This document shows, piece after piece, positions 11,300 to 20,000 of a stretch of 20,000 nucleotides of DNA (position 1 is its first letter; each line of letters opens with the position of its first letter). The notes under the pieces were generated by a model. It had not been told where the DNA came from. It ran no database searches and saw nothing but the letters and a program-made list of their open reading frames with translations. Source of the DNA: Tubiluchus corallicola (taxonomy: Eukaryota > Priapulida > Priapulimorpha > Priapulimorphida > Tubiluchidae). The stretch is from contig JAQGDQ010000104.1 of NCBI GenBank assembly GCA_030141605.1, forward strand, positions 62,501 to 82,500. The letters are read 5' to 3'. A program made the position numbers and the translations under genes.

Positions 11300-12520
11300 T
11301 CACTCTCAAGAGTGTATTCAAGAGTTTATTCATTTCTACATTGCATCTTACAATTATCATTAAAATACAGATAATTATCCAGTCACGTCAAGATATGAGT
11401 TCGTGAATCTGCAAAAATTTTGGTGAAATCTGTAGGCCGTTATCTCTTAGCCCATTACGAGTTGAGCAGCTGCCAAAACGAACATTGAATGTTGGGTGGC
11501 ATATCAAATAAAAAACATTAAAGGGTCGTGAAGTTCAACACAAGGATATCAACATTTTTTGCAAAGCAAAGCTGATATCTGGCTTATATTCGATATTTAT
11601 CAATTTGCTATTTGGAATATGCTCCCTTTGATGAGCATTTAAACAGCCACAGTTGTAGGGATTTGATGGGAAGCGTTGGTTTTAAAATTGTATCTATGGT
11701 TACTAAATTGAAAATATTAAACATTTTTTGCTTGATTGCCCTTAATTTGCATGTCGTTTCTAGAGAGGAACTCGACGAACAACTGAGATGCATGCCTATA
11801 CCAAACAAACACACTACCTTTTAATATAAATAACTATGATGCAGATATCAAAAATCTCAATATTTCTTTCTGGTTGTCCTTTACTAGCCGCTTCTGAACT
11901 GAACATCATCGCATTTGACCTGGTTTATCTATTGCTTCATCTAACCGTTTTGATTATCTTAATTAGCACTTGGAATTGTTAAGTTTATTTTGCGGTAAAC
12001 TTGTTGTTTCTTGTCAAACTGGACTCCTGTAAATCTTACAGTCTAAGGCAGCCCGATCAGCCTTTATTTACTGTTTGCCAAAGGCAATTGTTTCGAATAA
12101 ATATGTTTATAAAAATATACTCCTGGAAGTGGCTTATCTGGAGCACTGCTGTCCTAATTGCTGTACATTCCTCTTCCACTAGAAGCAGCAATTACGATAC
12201 AATTCATACAATACACGCGCATTCTGAAGTTTCCTGTATTGAATAAAGCAAGTAGACTTAATCCAAATCAACATTTCATTACCGAGTTGCGAATGAGTTT
12301 ATAAGCAAATGCGTTACTGAAGCTGAGGCTTCGTAGGTACAAAGTTAAATTTCAACAGATCGTATGGGCCGGCTCTTATAAACAATTTAGGGAACAAAGG
12401 ATGAGCAAGCAGCAATTGTTTGTTTTAATACAATAAATACAACGGTCAGCAGTCGTATGTAATACCTGATACCATGATAATTTCGCATGAAAGGCAAGCT
12501 TATAATTACGTAATACTTGA
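11300..12520. other. Non-coding stretch, no gene recognised
   Basis: Mutually overlapping open frames on both strands at 11608-11824 and one + frame at 12001-12246 show no domain, no splice signal of quality and no biased composition. Part of 11000-11300 may belong to the LINE relic. No RNA gene was recognised. Confidence 0.45.
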
Positions 12521-12524
12521 AAAT

Positions 12525-12768
12525 TGTAATCAAACAGTTTAATATTACAGTCAATACAACTGTAGCCTTCTCGTCCAAAAAATTTTGTAATTAAACAGTT
12601 TAATATTACAGTCAATACAACTGTAGCCTTCTCGTCCAAAAAAATTTGTAATCAAACAGTTTAATATTACAGTCAATGCAACAGTAGCCTTCTCGTCCAA
12701 AAAATTTTGTAATCAAACAGTTTAATATTACAGTCAATACAACTGTAGCCTTCTCGTCTTAAAAATTA
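12525..12768 (+). repeat. 61-bp minisatellite, four copies
   Basis: Four head-to-tail copies starting at 12525, 12586, 12647 and 12708, exactly 61 bases apart. Each has TGTAATCAAACAG, then AATATTACAGTCAATACAAC, then TGTAGCCTTCTCGTCC and an A/T tract. Copies 1, 2 and 4 are almost identical; copy 3 has two substitutions (GCAACAG). The near identity suggests recent expansion. The period is not a multiple of three, so the repetitive minus-strand frames across it are not coding. Confidence 0.95.
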
Positions 12769-12769
12769 A

Positions 12770-13850
12770 TTGGTTTACCCCTCAGTTAGTGGTGTGCTTT
12801 GTACCGTCTAATTTTGTTCATTATAAATGCCGTCACAGCAATAGCAGACATTAATTCATTTTGACTGCTCACCTAGATTTTAATTAAAACTTCTTCATCG
12901 TTTGATTCATGAGTTTTGTACCTGTCTGCACATATAATGAAACAAGAAATTTGCTGCCCTCAGGTGAGAGTCAACTTAACGATTTTCAATTTGTTTTGCT
13001 GCGGACTTTTCAATCGTTAATTTGTAGACAGAGGTAAATGACAACGCCTTGGGGCTCTGGAAGATTGTGCTCAACTTTGATCGTACGAGGTTTTATAAAA
13101 GCAGATTTGCTGTTGAGCCTACGTCCACAATGTTAAGCCAAAAGTTCCTTAATTTATTAAACTCACATATACGCACATAGGCCTAAAGAAATTCTCTCAT
13201 ACGTTTATAGAACGACACTTTCTCACCATTGTCACTGAGTCCTACATTGCTGAAAATTTCAAAATTTACTTTTAAAATTTAGCATCATATAATAAGTCAA
13301 CAGCACTGCAAAATTTAAAAATGCTTATACAGGTATAATTAGCAATTGACACACAATGTGTTGCATAGAAATATCAGTTATAGACCTGTATGTTCCGGTT
13401 TACTTAAGACTGAAGATATTTGACAGATACTGGACGCTTTTAAAAATCGAATTGAAGTTTAAAATTAATCAGAGAAACGCCTGATAAATTAATGTATATA
13501 AAACGTATGTCAGTTTGACGAGCTCACAAAGAACAAGGTCTATTGCACACGATTTTGTTTTTCAAGATGTAAGACGTCAATCCTACGGACTCACTAGTAC
13601 GCATAAAAGATCTGCAACCGGAAACGCTTGCACTAATATCTGAACTCTTCATATCATCTGACTGAAAGTCGATTTTATCAGATATTTTATTAACGAACAC
13701 CTTTTTCTATTTCCTTTGCATATGAGCCACCATTTTCCTCGCAAATATGGCACAATTTTGCATTGGAAAATCTAAACAGTTGAATTGTCAATGTTACTTT
13801 ATCACAATAAATTACGATCAAATTAAAATAAACAAACCAATTTTAATGAA
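12770..13850. other. AT-rich stretch, no gene recognised
   Basis: No open frame of note, no simple-repeat array and no recognisable mobile-element motif. If the minus-strand exon at 13859-14055 is real, this holds the start of its intron. Confidence 0.45.
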
Positions 13851-13858
13851 CGTTTTAC

Positions 13859-14055
13859 CTGCCTAGGGCTTTTACTTCTTCGCAGCTGTTATAACCGACC
13901 ATTATACTACATAAGATTCGACTCTTTTTTATCATCAAATGTAGCAAAAGGTTATAAATCTTATGGACGTCAGTTGATAAATTTGATTTAGTCAAACCGA
14001 TTAGCAAAACAATGACCAGTAGCCTGCAGACACGTTCAGATCTGTGGTGTTTCAA
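13859..14055 (-). CDS. Candidate first exon with signal peptide, unidentified
   Basis: From ATG at 14055 the minus strand reads MKHHRSERVCRLLVIVLLIG, then LTKS: a basic N-region, a hydrophobic core and a small-residue cleavage-like site, as in a signal peptide. An N-glycosylation motif NLS follows, then a segment ending GYNSCEEVKALG. The frame meets GGCAG|GTAAAA, a good donor, at 13859/13858 (intron phase 2), and would stop three codons on if unspliced. This is what the first exon of a secreted or membrane protein would look like, but no later exon was found at lower coordinates and I do not recognise the family. It could be a chance frame. Confidence 0.27.
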
Positions 14056-14162
14056 AGGTGTTTCTTTATTTAGTTAAAACATGATTTAATGAATGAAGCT
14101 CGGCCTCCGGCAGACTTATGTTATTGCGCTTGTATTACTGTGGCGGATCGTTTCTTAGGGAG

Positions 14163-14182
14163 ACAAATTTGCACAAATTTGC
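14163..14182. repeat. Perfect 10-bp tandem repeat ACAAATTTGC
   Basis: Two adjacent exact copies, each containing the palindrome CAAATTTG, so protein-binding half-sites recur every 10 bases (about one helical turn). It lies in a mixed-composition stretch (14090-14350) that is not coding and could be regulatory. Confidence 0.6.
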
Positions 14183-14299
14183 TTCTTATAAACCCGCCTG
14201 TGTCGGCTTTTACCTCTCAAGAACTGATAAGTCTTTATTTAGTATGTATGTCTCAGATTTTTCCGTTACAAAATACAGTGAGTTTAATTCCTTACTGAT

Positions 14300-14880
14300 T
14301 GCAGCATTTTAATCATTACTATCGCACCCGTTATGTGGAAGTTCCGCCCTTGGTCACTTGAAAAACATATACTTGTATATTTCTTTGTTAGCATTTGATT
14401 TATAATATAACTGCTTATATACGTTGAGCTTATAACAACAGATCTGTGGCCTGCGGCAGGGTAATGTTCTGAACCTAAATGCTCCCTTTTCGATGCACCT
14501 CTAACTCCTGCGTGTTGATAATAAATAAAATTATTATTTTATATCAAGCTTGCAACAGCAGATTATCGCAGAAAGGAATTTAAAATAGTTGGCTTCACAA
14601 TACTTGTTATTTTGTGATGCACTCAGTGTAGAAAATTAATGTAATAGCGAAATTTCCATATATTTAGCCCTTGTAAAAGCAAGGCTAGTTACCAATTCAT
14701 TTACATTTTCTTTATGAGGTACATATTACGGATATTACACTGTATTTTCAGAAAAAGTTGAATATTTTGTCTGCCATTTTTCAGAAATTAGAACGTAATG
14801 TTGGATATGAATGTCATTTTGGAGGTAAGTGCGTGACCTCATGCATACTATGGGATGACATAAATATGCTTGCGGTTTTA
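14300..14880. other. AT-rich stretch, no gene recognised
   Basis: No coding frame, repeat array or mobile-element motif was recognised before the compound trinucleotide array that starts at 14884. Confidence 0.45.
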
Positions 14881-14883
14881 ACA

Positions 14884-15467
14884 TATACAGCTTATGCTAA
14901 GTAATACATATATATTAATGCCTTAACTTAATGGCAGATATAAAGAGCAAAATAATAAGCTGGTAACGAAAGCAAAACGACAACAATAGCAACGATGACA
15001 ACAACAACAACAACAATAACAACAGCAATAACAACAACGACGACGACGACTACAAAACCAACAACGACAACAACAATATACAGCTTATGCTAAGTAATAC
15101 ATATATGTTAATGCCTTACCTTAATGGCAGATATAAAGAGCAAAATAATAAGCTGGCAACAAAAGCAAAACAACAACAATAGCGACGACGACGACGACGA
15201 CAACAACAACAACAACAGCAATAACAACAACAACAACGACGACGACGACGACAACAACACCAACAACGACAACAACAATATACAGCTTTTGTTAAGTAAT
15301 ACATATATATTAATGCCTTACCTTAATGGCAGATATAAAGAGCAAAATAATAAGCTGGTAATAAAAGCAAAACAACAACAATAGACAACAACAACAACAA
15401 CAACAACGACGACGACGACGACGACAACAACACCAACAACGATAACAACAACAACAAAACACGACTA
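14884..15467 (+). repeat. Triplicated unit with embedded CAA/CGA microsatellites
   Basis: Three head-to-tail copies of a 185-202 base unit starting at 14884, 15077 and 15279. Each opens TATACAGCTTATGCTAAGTA (copy 3 has TTTTGT), continues AATGGCAGATATAAAGAGC and AAAATAATAAGCTGG, then runs into tracts of CAA, CGA/GAC and CAA. Unit lengths differ mainly through the triplet tracts. The flanking unique parts are almost identical, so the whole unit was duplicated, not just the microsatellite. Open frames here (Asn/Asp- or Cys/Arg-rich) are artefacts of the triplets. Confidence 0.93.
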
Positions 15468-15480
15468 TATCGAAAGCATT

Positions 15481-15830
15481 TTGAATATTGAAAATGAGAA
15501 TCAGGCATTTGCATCTATAAACGAGCCGGGCTGCCAATCAGGTGGCAATCACACATCAATATACACTTCATCTGCTTTAATTAGCTTTTCATTAGAATTT
15601 AATAATCCGTTTGAAGAGGATAATAAGGATAAATTATTGTTAGTTGGCTATTACGCGTTTGCAAAAGTAGCCGAAGTTTTAAAGCGGATATAAGTGGTTG
15701 AAAACGAGCCCACAGTGGGTGGTGAATAGGAGAGGTGAGCCGAGTAAATCTGGGAAGAAAAGAGCGTCTGCTCTCGCATCAGCCCCGCCACACGCCACAT
15801 CAGTCAATCTCTTCCTGTACACCTGCATTA
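15481..15830. promoter_or_regulatory. Candidate cis-regulatory module
   Basis: Directly after the triplet array composition changes to mixed sequence. It contains a perfect octamer ATTTGCAT (15507-15514), a homeodomain core TTAATTAG (15577-15584), a further ATTA, TAATCCG (Otx/Pitx-like) near 15603, and GTCAATC in the GC-richer 15690-15830 part. A 70-codon + frame (15481-15693) spans part of it and looks moderately protein-like, but has no domain or splice signals and overlaps the array edge. I favour a regulatory element. Confidence 0.33.
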
Positions 15831-15839
15831 TGAAAATAT

Positions 15840-16510
15840 GAAATAAACTAGTGTTATTTTAAATTAAGAAATATAATTTTAAGTAGTGGTACTTGTCCCA
15901 CAAGGCAGGGTTATACCATATACACAAACCTTATTGCGAAGAACTAATACCTTTTGTGTCCACCAATAGCGACGTTTTCACAATTTCGACAAATTAACAC
16001 ATAATTTCATCACAAAAATTTTCAAGCCTTTGTGAATGTCAGTGAAATTAGATAACAGAAACTGCGATCTGTATTGGTAAAATCCACCTTTTGATTCTGA
16101 TTCTGTATTTGATGATTAAATACCATTATCCATTATTTGGTAGTAGGAGTTTTTTCAAAATATACTTGAACGACTGCAAGGTTTTTGAATGTTAAAAGAA
16201 GGATTACAGTTCCGAACCTAGGCGAATGCAAGCCTCCCTCTTGAATTACGGGCTACTGTGTTTCCGTAGCTTGACACACCTCATTTATTAATTTAAAAAT
16301 CGTGACAGTGAGGAAAATACTCAGTAATATTTATAGAGATTGTTAGCTATGCTACACGTATAACAAACCTAGTATAAGACGGAGCTAAGTTGCTTACAAA
16401 AACGAAAACGATTAAAATTTGGAATGTACTTCAGGCATATTAAAATGTCTTAAAATAGTAATGCACTACACAGGGCACCCGAAATAAACTTCTGACAATA
16501 CATTTAGACA
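15840..16510. other. Non-coding stretch, nothing recognised
   Basis: Mixed AT-rich DNA with no substantial open frame on either strand and no repeat array. Confidence 0.45.
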
Positions 16511-16514
16511 TTAC

Positions 16515-16571
16515 TTTTATATTTACATTGATTATATTCTCAGCTCCACGACCATTTTATATTTACATTGA
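16515..16571 (+). repeat. 17-bp direct repeat
   Basis: TTTTATATTTACATTGA occurs exactly at 16515-16531 and 16555-16571, 40 bases apart. The unit is not flanked by any recognisable insertion, so a small local duplication is the simplest reading. Confidence 0.7.
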
Positions 16572-16717
16572 CCTTTGTCTTAGGAGAAGAGAATACCCCA
16601 AATTTCATTATACTGAATTAACTACTCACATACAAATTCTTATCATTAGATTCAAATCATTCACTGAAGTCGTTGGAGTAAAACTAGAAAGATAAATGGA
16701 CGTTTCATGACAAGGAG

Positions 16718-16855
16718 TCAAATACTCATACCAGTTGTTATCAAATATCGCGGTTTGTATCGAAATGTAATATTAATAACAAATGTTAAAAACAATGGGG
16801 GTCCCAGGGTAGTACCCTGAGGCACTCCACCATCTAATATTTGAACATTTTTCCA
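16718..16855 (-). mobile_element. LINE reverse-transcriptase fragment (GVPQG motif)
   Basis: The minus strand from 16855 reads WKNVQILDGGVPQGTTLGPP, then LFLTFVINI, before losing similarity and stopping at TGA 16718-16720. GVPQG(S/T)xLGPLLFxxYIN is the conserved motif in the fingers/palm part of non-LTR retrotransposon reverse transcriptases. An in-frame TAA (16856-16858) just upstream and the absent catalytic FADD/YADD box mark it as a relic. It is a different part of ORF2 from the relic at 10495-10847 and 6 kb away, so it is a separate insertion or fragment. The 74-codon minus frame at 16872-17096 could be a decayed upstream part but shows no motif. Confidence 0.72.
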
Positions 16856-16871
16856 TTATAAGTACCACACT

Positions 16872-17455
16872 TTATCGAGAATGTTTATCGTTTTTTATAC
16901 AGATTGTCTTAAAGAGAATCAATGAGCAGTGGCCGATCAGAGTACAGTACAAATGTCGCAAATGTGGAAAGCTGGAAATACGATTACAGTTCAAGAAAAG
17001 CAGAATTTTTGTAATAAATGGTTCATAGAGATAATACGAGTGCCTTAAAAGCGTGTCATCAATACTCTCAGTGCATGTACACATACCCATAGTCAAGTAG
17101 CTAAAAGCTTAGTAGGCCAATGAGTGCCATGAATTTTGGTTACTTTGCCTCTTTAGGAATTGCCAATACAAAAAGGTGTGGTGATACAATTTGAAAAGAA
17201 TAGTGACTATTTTATAATTTTAATTTAAGTATATCACCAACTTTCTCAGATTATTAAAATAACTCGCAACAAAAAAAAATACATTGGTAATTTAATCCTA
17301 CCAAAAAGTAACAACAATTCACCGTATTGATTACCTTAAAAGTTGACAGTCATGTTGCCCTAAGTAACAAAATGTTGAAATTTGCTATAATTTTGTCAAG
17401 ATGTGCCTCAGTATTTAACAAGCTATTAAAAACTGTGTTGTGAATAAACATATGC

Positions 17456-17486
<31 letters not shown>

Positions 17487-18200
17487 GGTTTGTTTATACA
17501 TATATACGTAACTAATTACAAAGGACTGAAAGATATTGGATTGTTTATTTCAGTTTTCTGCTTTTGTAGCGCAATCTCAAATGCAGAGTGTTGAAAGCTG
17601 ACAGAGTCTGTTTCGGTGTTTCACAAAGACTTCAACTATCTAACCTGTGCATGACATGTCAACGAGTTAACGTAGCCGTACCCGAATTTTCAGCTGTAAT
17701 TACTGCATGAAAGAGAAAAACTGAAGTCTGATAAACGACTGCCGGCAGTCATGTCGCAAATTTACGCACGACTTGACAATAATATTAGAGTTACGGGGAA
17801 AGAGGTAAGATGGACCCAAAGGTGCATGGCAGGGGAGAATTTCGGGGAAAAAATCTGCCAGGGTTTGGTCCCCAACTTCCTCGGTACATAAAGTGAACAG
17901 CGTTTTTAGGACATGTTGCTGACTGACTCGCAATTTTTTTTTAATTTAATTACTTTTATCTTGACGTCTTATTTCATTGTGCTCTTTTTGGTTTTGTTAA
18001 CCTTCTGTTCCCCATTCGTTCTCAACACACCTTAAAAAGCCACTGATAATAAAATCTACACCTCTTTTACTAGCTGAAAATCTTTGTCTGCGAGTGTCAC
18101 CAAGACGACAAATTTATGCCGGCCGGTCGAGAAAACGCTCTCAGACAACAAACGACTTTCAACAATGGAAAATGCACACGACTTTTTAATTATTTAACTG
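16872..18200. other. Non-coding stretch, nothing firmly recognised
   Basis: Contains a TA microsatellite and mixed sequence. A 77-codon minus frame (17700-17933) is open through a GC-richer patch but has no domain. GGGGAAAGAGGTAAG at 17795-17809 exactly repeats 15 bases around the donor at 313; it is probably coincidence. Confidence 0.4.
17462..17486. repeat. (TA)n microsatellite
   Basis: About a dozen TA units inside a longer CATATA-rich stretch (17450-17510). Confidence 0.9.
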
Positions 18201-18220
18201 TCACAAATTAGAAGAGGCAA

Positions 18221-18237
18221 TTCAACAAGTTGTTGAA
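18221..18237. repeat. Perfect palindrome TTCAACAAGTTGTTGAA
   Basis: Eight-base arms, TTCAACAA and TTGTTGAA, around a single central G. It could be a dimer binding site or a chance palindrome. It lies just upstream of the candidate enhancer at 18.3-18.6 kb. Confidence 0.6.
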
Positions 18238-18299
18238 ATACAACAGGATTCCACAACCTGTGGAGACATTCGCATCAAATTTGTCAGAGTTTTATTGCT

Positions 18300-18600
18300 A
18301 ACAGGAGTGGCCCTGATAATGGTACACCGCCTTTCCTGCGGCTCTCAAGCCCCGTGTGAAACGACCAACTTCCCCCCGGCGTGGCATTAAAAACTCACTA
18401 TCTTTGTTAATTTATTACGAGGAGACTAATTCACTCCAGGTAATTGCGTTGCTACTTACTTTACCTGTTTACTAATCACCAGGTAAATGACATTCAGCTT
18501 GTTAGTTTTATTACCTGCCATCAAAGCAGACAGCTGACATTCCATCTTCATCAGCGGCAGCTTGAAGAGCTTGAAGGTTCTTGACTACAAGACGATCGCA
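18300..18600. promoter_or_regulatory. Candidate cis-regulatory module with four CAGGTAA sites
   Basis: GC-richer than its flanks and without a coding frame. CAGGTAA occurs four times in 81 bases in alternating orientation: 18437-18443 (+), 18461-18467 (-), 18480-18486 (+), 18511-18517 (-). CAGGTA is a Snail/ZEB-type E2-box core and also resembles early-activator sites in insects. A Tcf-like ATCAAAG (18520-18526), the E-box CAGCTG near 18532 and homeodomain cores lie among them. The fourth site extends to TTACCTGCCA, shared exactly with 10057-10066 in the other module. It is probably an enhancer; the target gene is unknown, with Msx the only candidate in view. Confidence 0.42.
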
Positions 18601-18619
18601 GGCAGTGCTGAAAACGTGT

Positions 18620-18912
18620 TCAAAATTGGTGTTTAAAACAGATTGTAGTTTTTAGAGATAAAATTACAATTAAATGAATAAGTCCCGACAAAAGTTGGGT
18701 CTATAAAACATTGGCTTTAATTTTCAAGAGTTTGTTTCTGAATTTATAGCCTACTATAATTCTGCTTAGTACAAAATTCTGCTTAGCTAAGGTCTAAACG
18801 GCAAACTTCTGTTGCAAAGCTAACAACATGGTTAAATGAAAAAGAAAATTCAAAGTACAACTGCATGTCTTTTTGTACAATATACATGCAATTAGGACAC
18901 CAATAAGTATAA
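18620..18912. other. AT-rich stretch with a short direct repeat
   Basis: Only notable content: AATTCTGCTTAG twice, at 18758-18769 and 18775-18786. No gene was recognised. Confidence 0.5.
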
Positions 18913-19610
<698 letters not shown>

Positions 19611-19619
19611 AACAACAAC

Positions 19620-20000
19620 GACGACGATAACAATAATAACAAAATTTATAATGCACAAAACAGTTGAAAGAAAATAAAATAATGTTCAGAACTTTATATT
19701 AGTAAACACTTAATGGCTAGAAACTGAAACAAGGTCATATTTCAGTCAAAAGATATAATATACGAAATTTTCAAAAAGTAGGCAAAAATAAAAATTATAA
19801 AATGCACCATTATGAAAAATAATTGTTTCTTAAAGGCATCAAAAGCTGTCGGATTTTCACTAATCCCAACATAAACAGCGATCATCAGCTACAACAGATA
19901 CAAAAGTAAGGTTGTGTATGTGTTGTGGTGTATTTTGAAGTGCAGAGGTTGAATACCAGGCCTTCCCTTGCGACCACACATTTCAGTAGTTTTGATGAGA
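19620..20000. other. Non-coding end of window
   Basis: AT-rich, then slightly GC-richer sequence after 19850. No open frame, splice pair or repeat was recognised; any gene here would lie beyond the edge. Confidence 0.4.

Noticed and set aside
11608-11824. Overlapping + and - frames of about 70 codons
   Set aside because: Neither shows a recognisable motif, and the two compete for the same DNA.
12001-12246. 81-codon + frame with an internal signal-peptide-like Met
   Set aside because: Complete small frame with no conserved feature; starts and stops as expected by chance.
12376-12639. Repeated GREGYSCIDCNIKLFDY-like peptide on the minus strand
   Set aside because: It comes from the 61-bp minisatellite, whose period is not a multiple of three, so the peptide repeat changes frame and is not coding.
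15116-15537. Asn/Asp-rich, Cys/Arg-rich and Leu/Ser-rich frames on both strands
   Set aside because: Triplet microsatellites stay open in several frames; composition is dictated by CAA and CGA repeats.
17795-17809. GGGGAAAGAGGTAAG, identical to 303-317 at the first-exon donor
   Set aside because: Similarity ends outside these 15 bases and no exon-like context surrounds the second copy; coincidence is simplest.

Overview
The window is AT-rich, intron-bearing metazoan DNA: splice-site consensuses, long non-coding stretches, simple-sequence arrays and decayed LINE retrotransposons. I see no operon structure. The one secure gene is a two-exon Msx-class homeobox gene on the + strand (exon 1 at 5577-5946, exon 2 at 8256-8665, 259 residues). 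Its MAAKPMLPP tail resembles the general animal Msx form more than, as I recall it, Drosophila Drop/msh. That and the genome texture suggest a non-fly invertebrate; I cannot name the phylum or species.

Layout. 1-312: a CpG-containing promoter-like patch with a head-to-head ETS palindrome, then a probable non-coding first exon ending at a consensus splice donor (+). 313-2100: AT-rich, with a G12 run and a (GTAA)n array. 2190-2400: LINE reverse-transcriptase C-terminal relic (-), beside a GC-richer block (2420-2780) with unexplained open minus frames. 2790-4935: nothing recognised. 4940-5114: candidate terminal coding exon (+) with a poly(A) signal, possibly the 3' end of the gene that starts near 200. 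5235-5576: Msx promoter region. 5577-8891: Msx, with a 2.3-kb intron and a 3' UTR carrying two Pumilio-type sites. 8900-20000: non-coding flank with three candidate cis-regulatory modules (about 10.02-10.33, 15.48-15.83 and 18.3-18.6 kb), two further LINE relics (-), a 61-bp minisatellite, a candidate signal-peptide exon (-, 13.9-14.06 kb), and two locally duplicated compound trinucleotide arrays (14.9-15.47 and 18.9-19.6 kb).

Functionally, the window reads as one developmental transcription-factor gene in a large regulatory landscape. The Msx protein has two eh1-type Groucho-binding motifs before a Q50 homeodomain, as expected for a transcriptional repressor. No other NK-cluster homeobox gene is visible within 20 kb. 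I found no clearly novel multi-gene system; the most interesting items are regulatory architectures and unassigned candidate exons.
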